This document shows, piece by piece, positions 42,877 through 52,598 of a DNA stretch of 64,000 bases. Numbering within the stretch: position 1 is the stretch's first letter; the number at the start of each line of letters is the position of its first letter. The position numbers and the translations under genes are program-made. The notes beneath the pieces are model-generated. The model saw only the letters and a list, made by a program, of their open reading frames with translations, did not search any database and had not been told where the DNA came from. Source of the DNA: Butyrivibrio sp. INlla16 (GTDB lineage: Bacteria; Bacillota; Clostridia; Lachnospirales; Lachnospiraceae); the NCBI RefSeq assembly GCF_900104155.1, contig NZ_FMYB01000004.1, forward strand, positions 1-64,000. Direction: 5' to 3'.

Positions 42877-43676
42877 CACTCATCACCTCCATCACCTGAA
42901 GACTCATCAGCCTGCTCACTATCAAGCTGGATCTCATCATCGTCAGCATCTGAACTCATGCTCTTAAGATAGTCCTCGTCTTCATAGTCCTGATCCGGAT
43001 CCTCACCGCTGGACTTCTTCTTTGAATTCTTTGTTGATGTGTAATACATGAATCCACCTACACCACCAAGTGCAAAAATAAGGATGATCGCCATGATTCC
43101 TGTTACATTCACAGGCTCTTTCTCTGGCTTTTCTTCAACTGGTTCAGGTTCCGGCTCAGGTTCGGGCTGTGGTTCGGGTTTTACAACCTCAGGCTCTTTT
43201 TCCTCTTCCTTACCTATTCCTGTAACTTTGATATATTCACTGACCTGGTCATCATCCATCAGAGATAAAAGATCTGATTCATCAACCATGTTGAGGAAGT
43301 GGACCTTCTCATTACCGTCATCATCACGGTCAATAATGATGTAAAAGTAGTTGCCGTTCTTGGTCATAACAGTAATGAACTGCTTGCCACCGGCTTCAAG
43401 ACTTCCGTAATCATCAACAAGTTCCATGTTTCCATCCGGAGTAAGTGGTCCCCACTTTTCCTCTATCTCAGGCTCCTTGCCCTCGCAGTTACGATAGTCC
43501 TTCTTGCAGAGTTTGCAGTTTTCATCAACATGATCCTCAGTACACTTAGTCTCACAGGTGCAGTCATATCCACCTGCAAATGCAGTTACCGGTGTAAAAC
43601 AAAAAAGTGACCCCATAAGAGCCACTGAGCAGCCAAGGACTTTTGCCTTGGCAGTTATTAACTTAAAAGCTTTCAT
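42876..43676 (-). CDS. DUF4366 membrane protein of T4SS operon
   Basis: A 266-residue CD1107-type protein: a signal peptide ([23 protein letters not shown]), an extracellular domain with a Cys cluster (CTCETKC...[11 protein letters not shown]), a Pro/Glu repeat linker (about 165-190), one membrane segment ([19 protein letters not shown]) and an acidic cytoplasmic tail. It is a standard part of Clostridia T4SS operons, probably a surface component of the channel. It overlaps the DUF4315 gene by 14 bases. Confidence 0.85.
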   Translation of the reverse strand: MKAFKLITAKAKVLGCSVALMGSLFCFTPVTAFAGGYDCTCETKCTEDHVDENCKLCKKDYRNCEGKEPEIEEKWGPLTPDGNMELVDDYGSLEAGGKQFITVMTKNGNYFYIIIDRDDDGNEKVHFLNMVDESDLLSLMDDDQVSEYIKVTGIGKEEEKEPEVVKPEPQPEPEPEPEPVEEKPEKEPVNVTGIMAIILIFALGGVGGFMYYTSTKNSKKKSSGEDPDQDYEDEDYLKSMSSDADDDEIQLDSEQADESSGDGGDE

Positions 43677-44004
43677 TTAAGATATCCTCCATAATTCCAT
43701 CATTTCCAGTATCACGAGCATCTGTATCCTCTGTAAAAGGCAGTGGCTCGGCATCTTCATCCTTCGTAGGCTTTGCTTCTTTTTTCTTACTCTTGGATGA
43801 AGCAGTCTTTTCCTTATCAGCTACGCCAAGGTGCTCTGCAAGCTGTTCCGGTGTGAAGTCTTTTCGTGCAACCACATCAAGTATGCTTGTAGCCAGCTCT
43901 GCATTTAGCTTTTCTTCTGCTTCCTCATACTTTGCCTTGGCTTCTTCTAACCTTGCCTTGGCCTTTTCATGCTCAGTTCTTAGTTTATTCAGTTTCTCAA
44001 ACAT
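43663..44004 (-). CDS. DUF4315 family protein
   Basis: A 113-residue coiled-coil protein ([33 protein letters not shown], then [18 protein letters not shown]), the DUF4315 pattern. Always found between the NlpC/P60 protein and DUF4366 in this type of transfer operon. Its exact role is unknown. Confidence 0.85.
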   Translation of the reverse strand: MFEKLNKLRTEHEKAKARLEEAKAKYEEAEEKLNAELATSILDVVARKDFTPEQLAEHLGVADKEKTASSKSKKKEAKPTKDEDAEPLPFTEDTDARDTGNDGIMEDILNESF

Positions 44005-44016
44005 ATCTGTCCTCCC

Positions 44017-45771
44017 TTAACCGCCAATTCTGCCAAATTCAAGGAAATGGCTCTGCCAGTATGGCGTGTTGATCGATGAGTATTTCACAGGATTACCTGC
44101 ATGGATCATCATTCCGTTGCCGACATATATTCCGACATGACTGGCCCCGGCTGTATCATATGTGCCCTGGAAAAAGATAAGATCACCTGGCTTTGCTTCT
44201 GAAGTTGGAACATAGTCTGTTCTTGCCCTGAGTCCGTTTGCAGTAAGTCTTCCAAAGTTCCATCCGTTACCGCAGTGATTTATTACCCAGCTCACAAATC
44301 CTGAGCAGTCAAATCCCGAAGGACTGTAACCGCCCCAGACATAAGGTGTTCCAAGATGGCTCTCTGCTTCATGAAGCATCCTTGCAAACTGCTCATCTGT
44401 AAGGTATTCCCCCGGCACATGGTAGTCGTCCCTGTCTCCGGGATGATCATCTGGGATGTTGTAATAATCTTCCTCGCCAAAGAGATACTTCTTGTTACCA
44501 TAGGTCTCAAGCAGCACTTCGTAACGTGCCATCTCATCATCAGTGAAGCCAAGCTCTTCAACCACTTCATCAAGGGTGTGATTTACAAGATAGACATTCA
44601 GGATGTAGTACTCATATTCTTCGGTATAGGTATACTCTTCCCAATAGCCGCCATCTTCGTAGGAATCATCTTCAACCCACCTTACGTCTTCGACCTCTCT
44701 TTCCCTGGTCTCAACAACTTCTTCCGTAGTGATCTCATACTGTAGTTCAAAGATTTCCTGTAGTTTAGCCTGGACCTCATCCCTTGTATAAGCCTCAAAA
44801 ATCACAGTAAGTATCGCTGCAAGCTGATATGGATTGTGCCCTACTTCATCAAGATAGTAATTAACTTCGTCATATCCATCCGTATCAATCTCATCTATCT
44901 CGTCCTGAAGCCCATCTTCCAGTTCCTTGTAATCATCTTCTACCGCAAGGATATCCTCATCCTTTGCAGTATAAGAGGTTACTATGGTCACATCGCCTAC
45001 TCCGGATCCGATTGCTGCACAGGAATTAAGAAATCCAGCGCATACAAGTACTACAAGAAGTATCAGAACCACGATTATACTGATCACGGGATGCTCTTCG
45101 GCAAAGTTCTTCATCCACTCACCGATTGCACTTACTACATCACTGGCCTTTTCTCCTACCTTTTCACCAAACTTGGCACCGCCTTCTGCAGCCTTGGCCT
45201 GCTTCTGTATCATTTTCCTCTGAAGTTCTTTCCTTGCTCTTTCCTTGGCAGCATCTGTACTTCCACCAGAAAGCTCTCTTTTCCCATGTACTTTCTTGCT
45301 GTACTTACCGCTTTTTACCTTCGAAGTAACGTGACTGACTGCACCGCTGGCAACATATCCGCCAATATCAAAAACTTCCTCAGCAACGGCAATCTCTCCT
45401 TTGCCATCATCCGTAGAGTTCACAACATCTGACATGACTCCGACTCCAGCTGCGGTTTTCGATGCTGCATCCGAAAGATTTCCCGAACTTTTACTCACAT
45501 TTCGGTCCTTCTTCTTTGCTTCCTCTGCTTTCCTTGTCTTTTCGACCTCTGCAGCCTTCTTCTGCGTCTGCTTCTTTATCTTGTCCCTGTGCTGTTTCTC
45601 CTCCGGTGTCATGCTGTTATCAGCTTTACCGGTACGGAGCTTCTGTTCGTAATATCTTCTGGCAGAATCCTTATTCTTTAATTTGTTTCCATGCACTCTC
45701 GGAACTTTATCCTCCGGAGATGCAGAATCCTCCTCACCCGGAGGATTCCTTGTATATAATCCGTCTTCCAT
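44017..45771 (-). CDS. NlpC/P60 cell-wall hydrolase of the T4SS (VirB1-like)
   Basis: A 584-residue protein. A long charged cytoplasmic N-terminal part (1-230), a membrane segment (VISIIVVLILLVVLVCAGFL, about 238-258) and a C-terminal NlpC/P60 domain with PYVWGGYSPSGFDCSGFVSW (catalytic Cys), ASHVGIYVGNGMMIHAG (His). It should open peptidoglycan locally for the conjugation channel. It corresponds to CD1108/Tn916 Orf14-type proteins and follows virB4 with an 18-base gap. Confidence 0.88.
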   Translation of the reverse strand: MEDGLYTRNPPGEEDSASPEDKVPRVHGNKLKNKDSARRYYEQKLRTGKADNSMTPEEKQHRDKIKKQTQKKAAEVEKTRKAEEAKKKDRNVSKSSGNLSDAASKTAAGVGVMSDVVNSTDDGKGEIAVAEEVFDIGGYVASGAVSHVTSKVKSGKYSKKVHGKRELSGGSTDAAKERARKELQRKMIQKQAKAAEGGAKFGEKVGEKASDVVSAIGEWMKNFAEEHPVISIIVVLILLVVLVCAGFLNSCAAIGSGVGDVTIVTSYTAKDEDILAVEDDYKELEDGLQDEIDEIDTDGYDEVNYYLDEVGHNPYQLAAILTVIFEAYTRDEVQAKLQEIFELQYEITTEEVVETREREVEDVRWVEDDSYEDGGYWEEYTYTEEYEYYILNVYLVNHTLDEVVEELGFTDDEMARYEVLLETYGNKKYLFGEEDYYNIPDDHPGDRDDYHVPGEYLTDEQFARMLHEAESHLGTPYVWGGYSPSGFDCSGFVSWVINHCGNGWNFGRLTANGLRARTDYVPTSEAKPGDLIFFQGTYDTAGASHVGIYVGNGMMIHAGNPVKYSSINTPYWQSHFLEFGRIGG

Positions 45772-45789
45772 AACTCATCTCCTGTCTGT

Positions 45790-48225
45790 TTAAGCAGCTT
45801 TATCCTCAGAAGATTCTGAGAACTTGGTGGAAATCGCCTTATAGATCTTGGTGTCCTTAGGGAACCTGTCTATAAACGGCAGAATGACATTTCCATAAAA
45901 AATAAGTCCTTCACCTTCTCCCGAATGTGTTACATACGAAAGCTGATGCGGACTTATATTCAGCTGCTTGGCAAGAAGCTGTCTGTCACCAATAGCCTGA
46001 TTAAGCATGATAATAAAGTCTGAGTTTTCAAAAATATTGGAAACTTCAGCACTTGCAAGAAAGTCTTTGACGTTCTGTGTAACACCTGTCGGGATGCCTC
46101 CCCACTTACGGAATCTCTTCCAGATTTCCACTGTGTAGGCTGCAGTCTGTTCCTCACGTAATAGCAAGTGCATCTCATCCATGATATACCTTGTGGATCT
46201 TCCCATTTCCCTGTTGGCTGAAACTCTGCCCCATACCTGGTCCTGAATAATAAGCATACCTATCTTCTTAAGCTGCTTACCAAGATCCTTGATGTCGTAG
46301 CAAACAAGCCTTGAATTGATATCCACGTTTGTCCTGTGGTTGAACACGCTGAGCGAACCACTTACATAGATTTCAAGAGCAGTCGCAACATACTTGGCTT
46401 CCGGTTCATCCTGTTTTAAAAGCTCATTGTAAAGGTCTTCCAATATCGGAATGTTCTCCGGCACAGGATTCTCAAGGTATTTCCTGTAGACCGCCCTTGT
46501 GCATCTGTCGATGACTGTTCTTTCTGTAGGCTGCAGACCATCCCTTGAACCCATGATAAGCTCCATGAGCGAAAGGATAAAATCAACCTTCAGCATGACC
46601 GGGTTATCATCATCAGAATAGTTCATGTTGATATCCATGGGATTTACATACTGCGTGGATGTAGGACTGATCCTTATCACCTGACCGCCAAGGTAATCCA
46701 CCAGAGCTTTGTACTCCTGCTCAGGATCCGAGATGATGATGTCATCGTCTGTTACAAGGAAAGAATTTACAATCTCCCTCTTTGCAGCGAAAGACTTACC
46801 GGAACCTGGTGTACCAAGGATAAGTCCGTTAGGGTTCTTAAGCATCTTTCTGTCTACCATGATAAGGTTGTTTGAAAGTGCATTAAGTCCATAATAAAGA
46901 GCTCCCCTGTGATCCTGGAAAAGCTCCTGTGTGGTGAAAGGCACGAAAATAGCTGTGCTTGAAGTTGTCATACCACGCTGGATATCAACTTCGTTATATG
47001 CAAGAGGAAGTGTGCTTACAAAGCCCTGCTCCTGCTGGAAATCAAGTCTTATCAGATTACAGGAATGCTTCTGTGCTATGGATGAAGCCTGGAATAAGTT
47101 ATTATCCAGCTCTTCCTTTGTCTTTCCTGTATTCATGATAAGGAAAGTCAGAAGGAACATTCTCTCATTCTGTGACTGCAATTCCTTAAGAAGTGCCTTT
47201 GCATCCTTGCCATAAGTCGCAAGATCACTTGGTATGATCTCCATATCATATCCGGCTCTTACTGCCTTTTTCTGTTCCTCTATCTTGCTTCTGTCAAGCT
47301 CAGTGATCGTGTGCTTTACAGTCTTAATAGCCTCGTTCTGGTCTACTGACTTAAGATGCATTGTGACGATCTGACTGGATTCCATTCCAAGGAAATCCGC
47401 AAGCATCCTGTCGCTCACATCGGAAGCATCGATTGAAAGAAAGCTCATGGCACACCATGTATCTCCCATCTTGAAATATCTTCCATTAGGAAACTCAAAT
47501 GAGCTTGGAGCCACGAAGTCTTTTACTGAAAGACCGCTGCCAGCAAGATACTTCCAGTCGAAATGGAACTTTGCATTATCTCCCATATGAGTCTGTCTGT
47601 GCATGAGTTCAAGTCGCTGTGCACCGTTAAGAGTCTCAGCTATTACTCCCAGACGTTTGAAATTGTTAAGGATATCCATTTCAATATGGATCAGCCTTGG
47701 TTTAGCGGACTTCATTGAATCCGCATGGATACCGAAAGTAATATACTTTACTTTTGTAAGTCCGTTATTACCTGCCTGCATGTTCTTTAAGAGTATTCCA
47801 GAATACTCATCCCTTACATCGTTGAACCCGTCTTCCTGATGGGGAATTGCTATCTTTTTCTCAAAATCCCCTATCTCTGTTGCGAAGTTCATGAATGAAA
47901 GCTGGAACTGAACCGAACTGTCAAAGAAGTTCAGAAATCCACACCATTCCTCAAATATCTCTGTTTTATCCTCCTGCTGTGCAAGCTGGTAGTTGATGTC
48001 CTGGAACTGTATCGTCTTTGTGTAGAAATCCCCTCCTACTCTGCAGATACCATCCGGGAACATTCTCTCAAAAGGAAGTGTCTGCTGGGCTGATCTTGGA
48101 GTCCCATCGTCCTTCCTTGCATTTTTTATGATTACTTTTACTTCTTCCTGTTGTTTTCGTGATAATCCTTCGGGCATTTTAAATTCCCTGGAATTATCTT
48201 TTTTCTTCCATGGAAGCACGAACAA
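45790..48225 (-). CDS. virB4: VirB4-type conjugation ATPase
   Basis: An 811-residue VirB4/TraE ATPase that powers assembly of the T4SS. Walker A GTPGSGKSF lies at about 471-479, Walker B in STRYIMDEMHLLL. The start chosen is a TTG (48223-48225) with AGGAGG 9 bases upstream, giving MFVLPWKKK; an ATG at 48177 is the alternative. It overlaps the PrgI gene by 32 bases. It has no counterpart in the copy A module. Confidence 0.92.
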   Translation of the reverse strand: MFVLPWKKKDNSREFKMPEGLSRKQQEEVKVIIKNARKDDGTPRSAQQTLPFERMFPDGICRVGGDFYTKTIQFQDINYQLAQQEDKTEIFEEWCGFLNFFDSSVQFQLSFMNFATEIGDFEKKIAIPHQEDGFNDVRDEYSGILLKNMQAGNNGLTKVKYITFGIHADSMKSAKPRLIHIEMDILNNFKRLGVIAETLNGAQRLELMHRQTHMGDNAKFHFDWKYLAGSGLSVKDFVAPSSFEFPNGRYFKMGDTWCAMSFLSIDASDVSDRMLADFLGMESSQIVTMHLKSVDQNEAIKTVKHTITELDRSKIEEQKKAVRAGYDMEIIPSDLATYGKDAKALLKELQSQNERMFLLTFLIMNTGKTKEELDNNLFQASSIAQKHSCNLIRLDFQQEQGFVSTLPLAYNEVDIQRGMTTSSTAIFVPFTTQELFQDHRGALYYGLNALSNNLIMVDRKMLKNPNGLILGTPGSGKSFAAKREIVNSFLVTDDDIIISDPEQEYKALVDYLGGQVIRISPTSTQYVNPMDINMNYSDDDNPVMLKVDFILSLMELIMGSRDGLQPTERTVIDRCTRAVYRKYLENPVPENIPILEDLYNELLKQDEPEAKYVATALEIYVSGSLSVFNHRTNVDINSRLVCYDIKDLGKQLKKIGMLIIQDQVWGRVSANREMGRSTRYIMDEMHLLLREEQTAAYTVEIWKRFRKWGGIPTGVTQNVKDFLASAEVSNIFENSDFIIMLNQAIGDRQLLAKQLNISPHQLSYVTHSGEGEGLIFYGNVILPFIDRFPKDTKIYKAISTKFSESSEDKAA

Positions 48226-48583
48226 TTTTCTCCACCTCCTTCTGCGTAGCAGCACATCTCTCCAGTGCTGCATAATAGTTATCCGTTTTGTACGGACGTT
48301 TCTTTGGTCTTATGAAAACGGCCTGTATAAAATGGCCAAGATAAACTTCCAGAGGTCTTCCGTTCTTTTCATAAATGGCAAAAAAGAATATCGGCATCAT
48401 AAGTACCATCATTCCCATTACTGCCACATTGACCGCAGCCACGCTCTTTATAAGAAAAAATGACGGTACTCCTATGAGTGCCGCCACTGTAAAACATATG
48501 AGCTGTCTTTTGGTCAGATTCAAGAACACCTTGCTTTTGACCTTTGTTAAGTCTCTTGGCACGCTTATGTACGAAGCTGCCAT
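48194..48583 (-). CDS. PrgI family membrane protein
   Basis: A 129-residue PrgI-type protein (YISVPRDLTKVKSKVFLNLTKRQLICFTVAALIGVPSFF, then VNVAVMGMMVLMMPIFFFAIYEKNGRPLE) with two membrane segments. It is a VirB3-like part of Gram-positive T4SSs and lies, as always, between the TrbL-like gene and virB4. Confidence 0.88.
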   Translation of the reverse strand: MAASYISVPRDLTKVKSKVFLNLTKRQLICFTVAALIGVPSFFLIKSVAAVNVAVMGMMVLMMPIFFFAIYEKNGRPLEVYLGHFIQAVFIRPKKRPYKTDNYYAALERCAATQKEVEKIVRASMEEKR

Positions 48584-48601
48584 ATCTGTTACTCCTTTCC
48601 C

Positions 48602-49468
48602 TTAAATACACTGTAATACCGACTTTGCAACTGTGCTTGTCTTAAATAGGGACAATGCAAGCAGAAGCGTATAGCCCACAACTCCCCAGAGGGATCCGAC
48701 TATATCTCCCGAAAATGCTATGGACTGTATAAGCACCGCGTAGATACCAACACATATCATGATTAAAAATCCTTGGAAACCAAGGGCAAATAGACTCTTC
48801 ACGTAGTTCATTCCCAAAGCACTCTGCTCCCTGTTTCCGAATGTTGCAAATGGGATTGGAGCCATGGAAACGTACATATAGATCTCGATCATCCTCACAT
48901 AAATGATCACGAATATTATCTTGGATAATATAAGGGTTGTTATGAAGATGATGGACACCTGAAAATACAGTCCGAAAAGTTCAAAAATATTCATGGCTTC
49001 AAGCGTGGACTGCAGTGATGAAAGTGCAGAGGAATCTATTGCTGTGGAAGCAGCTATGACTCCACCCGCGCTTGATATCACATGATTAGCCACATCAAAT
49101 ACAGCCATTGCAAAATCAAAGGTGTGTGTGATGATCTCCACTGCAATTGCTGTCTTGAATATCCACTTGAAGATAAACCATGTCTCGAAGTTCGCCAGAT
49201 TGTTGTAGCTGATTATAAGTTGTATCAGCTCATAACACGCGACAAACGTCAGTATTATGCCTGCAATCGGCATTATCACATTTTCCGAAACATTCCTTAC
49301 CATGCCAAAGACCGATGGTGAAAAAGCCGATGGGGTCATTGCAACATCAGAAGCAATACCACTGACTTCATCATTCACATATCCAAACATGGTCTGGAAC
49401 AGCGTCATAAGGGAAGGGATTATGTACTCTTTGAGATGTTCTTCCAGTTCCTGCCATACTCTTTCCAA
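48602..49468 (-). CDS. TrbL/VirB6-like polytopic membrane protein
   Basis: A 288-residue channel protein with about six membrane segments (IMPIAGIILTFVACYELIQLII, FKTAIAVEIITHTFDFAMAV, VSIIFITTLILSKIIFVIIYV, YVKSLFALGFQGFLIMICVG). It begins at TTG 49466-49468 with AGGAGGGAT upstream at a good distance; no ATG fits. An intrinsic terminator lies between it and the upstream pilin/antitoxin genes. Confidence 0.85.
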   Translation of the reverse strand: MERVWQELEEHLKEYIIPSLMTLFQTMFGYVNDEVSGIASDVAMTPSAFSPSVFGMVRNVSENVIMPIAGIILTFVACYELIQLIISYNNLANFETWFIFKWIFKTAIAVEIITHTFDFAMAVFDVANHVISSAGGVIAASTAIDSSALSSLQSTLEAMNIFELFGLYFQVSIIFITTLILSKIIFVIIYVRMIEIYMYVSMAPIPFATFGNREQSALGMNYVKSLFALGFQGFLIMICVGIYAVLIQSIAFSGDIVGSLWGVVGYTLLLALSLFKTSTVAKSVLQCI

Positions 49469-49527
49469 AATATCCCTCCTGTTTCTTCTGCCAGCTTACC
49501 GCTGGACTTTTAATTGTTTGTTGAATC

Positions 49528-49567
49528 AAAAAAGGACTGGCTATGGGATTTCCCACACGACCAGTCC
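49528..49567 (-). terminator. Internal terminator of the T4SS operon
   Basis: On the minus strand GGACTGG/CCAGTCC outer arms (49561-49567, 49534-49540) with an inner GGG/CCC pair are followed by TTTTTTG. It lies between the Phd-like antitoxin gene and the TrbL-like gene and would limit read-through, so channel genes may be made in lower amounts than the Maff2 protein or have their own promoter. Confidence 0.7.
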
Positions 49568-49624
49568 ATGAAAGTATTTACTATATTCAGTTGTCATTAT
49601 CTTTCAGGATGCAGGCTTTCCAGG

Positions 49625-49834
49625 TTACTTGGATGACTTTTTACCCACACTTGCTTTCTTCATTATGCTTTCGACCGCTTTATCATCTACTGTGGTCAGA
49701 TCAAGCATCAGATATTTAGGGGCATTATTTTTAAGGATAAGAGCAGATCCATGCTCTTCCACTATCTTCGTAACTCTGGAAAAGTTGTGATTTACATCAG
49801 TGATTGAAACAAGCGTCTTCGTGTCTATATTCAT
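49625..49834 (-). CDS. Phd/YefM-like antitoxin
   Basis: A 69-residue protein with NIDTKTLVSITDVNHNFSRVTKIVEEHGSALILKNNAPKYLMLDL, the Phd/YefM DNA-binding and dimerisation pattern. No toxin gene lies on either side, so it is an orphan antitoxin or an operon regulator. It is inside the T4SS operon between Maff2 and TrbL-like genes, a position seen in related elements. Confidence 0.8.
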   Translation of the reverse strand: MNIDTKTLVSITDVNHNFSRVTKIVEEHGSALILKNNAPKYLMLDLTTVDDKAVESIMKKASVGKKSSK

Positions 49835-49887
49835 GATAGTACCTGCCTTTCATGAATATAGTAGCACGAATTATACGCATGGTCAAA

Positions 49888-50100
49888 TCAAAGAAGTCCT
49901 GCAAGAAGAGGTACTACTGTAGTACCGATAAGAGCGACACCGCCGCCAGCCATGAGCTGCTTCATTCCCTGTGATTTTGCACCGGGATTGTCGTTGCCGT
50001 AACCCTCAAGAAGGTTGATTCCGCCCCACACACCGAGGCCTGCGCCGAGGGCGATTACGATTGTCTGCAATGTTGTGATTGAACTCTGAAAAAATGCCAT
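49888..50100 (-). CDS. Maff2 family protein (pilin/VirB2-like)
   Basis: A 70-residue Maff2-type protein with two hydrophobic helices (TLQTIVIALGAGLGVWGGINLL and QLMAGGGVALIGTTVVPLLAGLL), the size and layout of VirB2-like pilin subunits. There is no clear ribosome binding site before its ATG. Instead an 8-bp inverted repeat (50105-50112, 50124-50131) lies there, which may control translation. Confidence 0.8.
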   Translation of the reverse strand: MAFFQSSITTLQTIVIALGAGLGVWGGINLLEGYGNDNPGAKSQGMKQLMAGGGVALIGTTVVPLLAGLL

Positions 50101-50104
50101 AGTA

Positions 50105-50131
50105 GCTATTATTCTACCGTACTATAATAGC
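50105..50131. promoter_or_regulatory. Hairpin immediately before Maff2 start
   Basis: GCTATTAT (50105-50112) and ATAATAGC (50124-50131) form a perfect 8-bp stem only 4 bases upstream of the start codon, where a Shine-Dalgarno sequence would be expected. It may be an operator overlapping the promoter or an mRNA hairpin. Confidence 0.5.
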
Positions 50132-50347
50132 CCTTTAAATATCTATAGGTATTATAGCACAGTATCTCCTTTCTGCAAATAGTTTTTGTTTGTCAGCGAC
50201 ACCACTCGTTTTGCTGTGATGCCGGTTAATAGTTGCTGCCGGAAATCCGTCGACTAATTCCCGGCGTGTGGCCACACCTGCCCTTTTACAGGCGTTTATA
50301 GGAAAAAGCCTTTAGAGCCACGCCCTTTATCGACGTAGCAATAGACC

Positions 50348-52111
50348 TTAATCCTCATCTGTTACCTCAATGACTTCATATTCGTCATCAGGTTTAAGAA
50401 CTACTCTGTGGCTAAGGAACTTCTCCACATCAAACCAGTTCTTTTTATCTGCATCCGCTGTGTACTTGTAGTTCGGATGCTGCGTAAGATCATATTTGTC
50501 TGACAGGAAAGGTCTTACGCCCCTTACCTGCACAATACATTTTGAGCCATCCATTACGGAAAGCTCATCAATGCTCATAAGGTCATGACCAAGCTTCTGG
50601 TAATTCATGTTGTAGCTTGGCTGGCTTCCCCTGGACTCACCTGTGTTATACATATCAATGGTCTCTTTTCCGAGAGTAGCGTTTATATCTTTAAGCGTTG
50701 ACTGCTCGGATCCTCCAAGGAATATCTGCGAATCGCAGTTTGCACAGATGGTCTCTGCATTGTCCTTGTATATCGCCTTCAGCTGTGACTTTGCCTGCAG
50801 AACCAACGCTGCTGATATCTCACGGCTTCGTATGGTAGCCATGAGCTTTTCCAGGTTAGGTATCTGGCCGATATTCGCCGCCTCGTCAATGAGGCAGCGA
50901 ACGTGTACCGGAAGCTTACCCCCATACACATCATCAGCCTTTTCACAAAGAAGGTTGAACAATTGGCTGTAGATGATACTGATAAGGAAATTAAAAGTAC
51001 TGTCCGTATCTGACATGATAAGGAACAGTATCGTCTTCTTATCCCCAAGCGTATCAAGCTCCAGCTCATCATAACTCATAACTTCACGAACCTGCTCAAT
51101 GTCAAAGCAGGCAAGCCTTGCACCGCATGAAACCAAAATAGATTTCGCAGTCTTTCCGGCAGCTAATTTGTATTTGTTATACTGCCTTACTGCGAAGTGA
51201 TCAGGATTCTTTTTCTCAAGCCTTGAAAACAGGATATCCACTGCATTCTGGAATGATTCATCATCCTCCCTTACCTCCATGGAATTGATCATTTCAACAA
51301 GTGTATTAAAATTCCTCTCTTCCTCAGGAGCCTCATAATAGATCATGCCGATAAGTGCTGTATAAAGCAGCTTCTCGGCTTTCTCCCAGAAAGGATCTCC
51401 GGGAGTGCCCTCACCCTTGGTATTTGCCATGAGTGTTGTTACAAGCTTCAATATGTCAGACTCCGAATGGATATATTGGAACGGATTGAAATGCATGCTC
51501 TTCTTGAAATTCACAGTATTGAATATTTTTATCCTGTAGCCAGCCTGTACAAAAGCGTTACCAACTTCATTGATGACGGTTCCCTTGGGATCAGTCAATA
51601 CATAGGAACTGTGGAACTGTAAGAGATTCGGTTTTATGAAAAACCTTGTCTTACCGGAACCAGAACCACCTACCACAAGGACGTTCTTATTCCTTGCAAG
51701 TTTGGGATCCTTTGGCCGGTTGTTCATGGTAATGCGTTCTGTCTGTGACAGGATCACATTATTTTCAAACACCGGGTCCTCAAACGGTTCTATATCCTCT
51801 TGTTTTCCCCATCTCGCTGATCCATACTCCTGTCCGTGGCGAAAGTTTTTGGCATTCTTACTTTTGATATAGACTGCAAGCCTAAGACCTGCTCCAAAAG
51901 CAATGCCAATACATAGGTCAAAAGGATGAATGCTGGGAAGCATGTTTGCAAATGCCTTACTAAGGCCACCATAAAGGACAAGTCCCTGGACCTTTTCAGA
52001 CATATTGCTCCCCCAGGCTATTCTCCATGCTTCACCAAGATTGGTACAGAAAAGCCCCACAGCTACATACGGGATATTAAGGATGATTTTCTTCTTTACC
52101 TTTCTGTTCAC
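50348..52111 (-). CDS. VirD4/TraG-type coupling protein, copy B
   Basis: A 587-residue type IV coupling protein with N-terminal membrane segments, Walker A GGSGSGKT (about 148-155) and VRCLIDEAANIGQIPNLEKLMATIRSREIS. It is highly similar along its length to copy A (9142-10887), but neither is broken. It is followed by a full T4SS gene set, so this is the working copy for the element. It overlaps PcfB by 4 bases. Confidence 0.93.
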   Translation of the reverse strand: MNRKVKKKIILNIPYVAVGLFCTNLGEAWRIAWGSNMSEKVQGLVLYGGLSKAFANMLPSIHPFDLCIGIAFGAGLRLAVYIKSKNAKNFRHGQEYGSARWGKQEDIEPFEDPVFENNVILSQTERITMNNRPKDPKLARNKNVLVVGGSGSGKTRFFIKPNLLQFHSSYVLTDPKGTVINEVGNAFVQAGYRIKIFNTVNFKKSMHFNPFQYIHSESDILKLVTTLMANTKGEGTPGDPFWEKAEKLLYTALIGMIYYEAPEEERNFNTLVEMINSMEVREDDESFQNAVDILFSRLEKKNPDHFAVRQYNKYKLAAGKTAKSILVSCGARLACFDIEQVREVMSYDELELDTLGDKKTILFLIMSDTDSTFNFLISIIYSQLFNLLCEKADDVYGGKLPVHVRCLIDEAANIGQIPNLEKLMATIRSREISAALVLQAKSQLKAIYKDNAETICANCDSQIFLGGSEQSTLKDINATLGKETIDMYNTGESRGSQPSYNMNYQKLGHDLMSIDELSVMDGSKCIVQVRGVRPFLSDKYDLTQHPNYKYTADADKKNWFDVEKFLSHRVVLKPDDEYEVIEVTDED

Positions 52112-52587
52112 CTGACTTTCTCCTTAAATCTCGTCTTTACCTTGCGAGGTTTCTTTGAGATTTCTTCCTTAAGCTTACGGAGCTGCTGGACAAGGCTGGG
52201 CTTTTCTTTCTTCTGCCCTCTTTTTACGATTTCTGCAGAATACTCTTTTACCACAGCTGTAATAGCATCCATGTCCTTAGCCTTGAAAAAGCACATATAA
52301 CGAGGCGGATCTGCTGTCTTGTCTTTTACAATCGCAAAATCCACTCCGTATTTGTTAGCAATTTTCTTGAAGGTTCCGATGCTCTCACCGCTTACTTCCA
52401 TGCTTGAAGCACCCTGCCCCTGTTTAATAAGTTCCTTTACCGTCTGCTTACCTTCTTTCGGAGCATTATGTCTCTTTTCATGGTTCCTCATATAGATCTT
52501 TATTCCCTTTATGAGGCCACTCCCGGAAACTCTGGCAACATTTATCACAAACCTTATGGCTTCCTTTGAAGTCTCACCATTATTCAT
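52108..52587 (-). CDS. PcfB-like relaxosome protein (DUF3801), copy B
   Basis: A 159-residue DUF3801 protein with KQTVKELIKQGQGA, IANKYGVDFAIVKD and PPRYMCFFKAKDMDAI. It matches copy A (10884-11360) motif for motif. It should adapt the relaxosome to VirD4 copy B, which follows it. Confidence 0.85.
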   Translation of the reverse strand: MNNGETSKEAIRFVINVARVSGSGLIKGIKIYMRNHEKRHNAPKEGKQTVKELIKQGQGASSMEVSGESIGTFKKIANKYGVDFAIVKDKTADPPRYMCFFKAKDMDAITAVVKEYSAEIVKRGQKKEKPSLVQQLRKLKEEISKKPRKVKTRFKEKVR

Positions 52588-52598
52588 AGGCAGTTACC

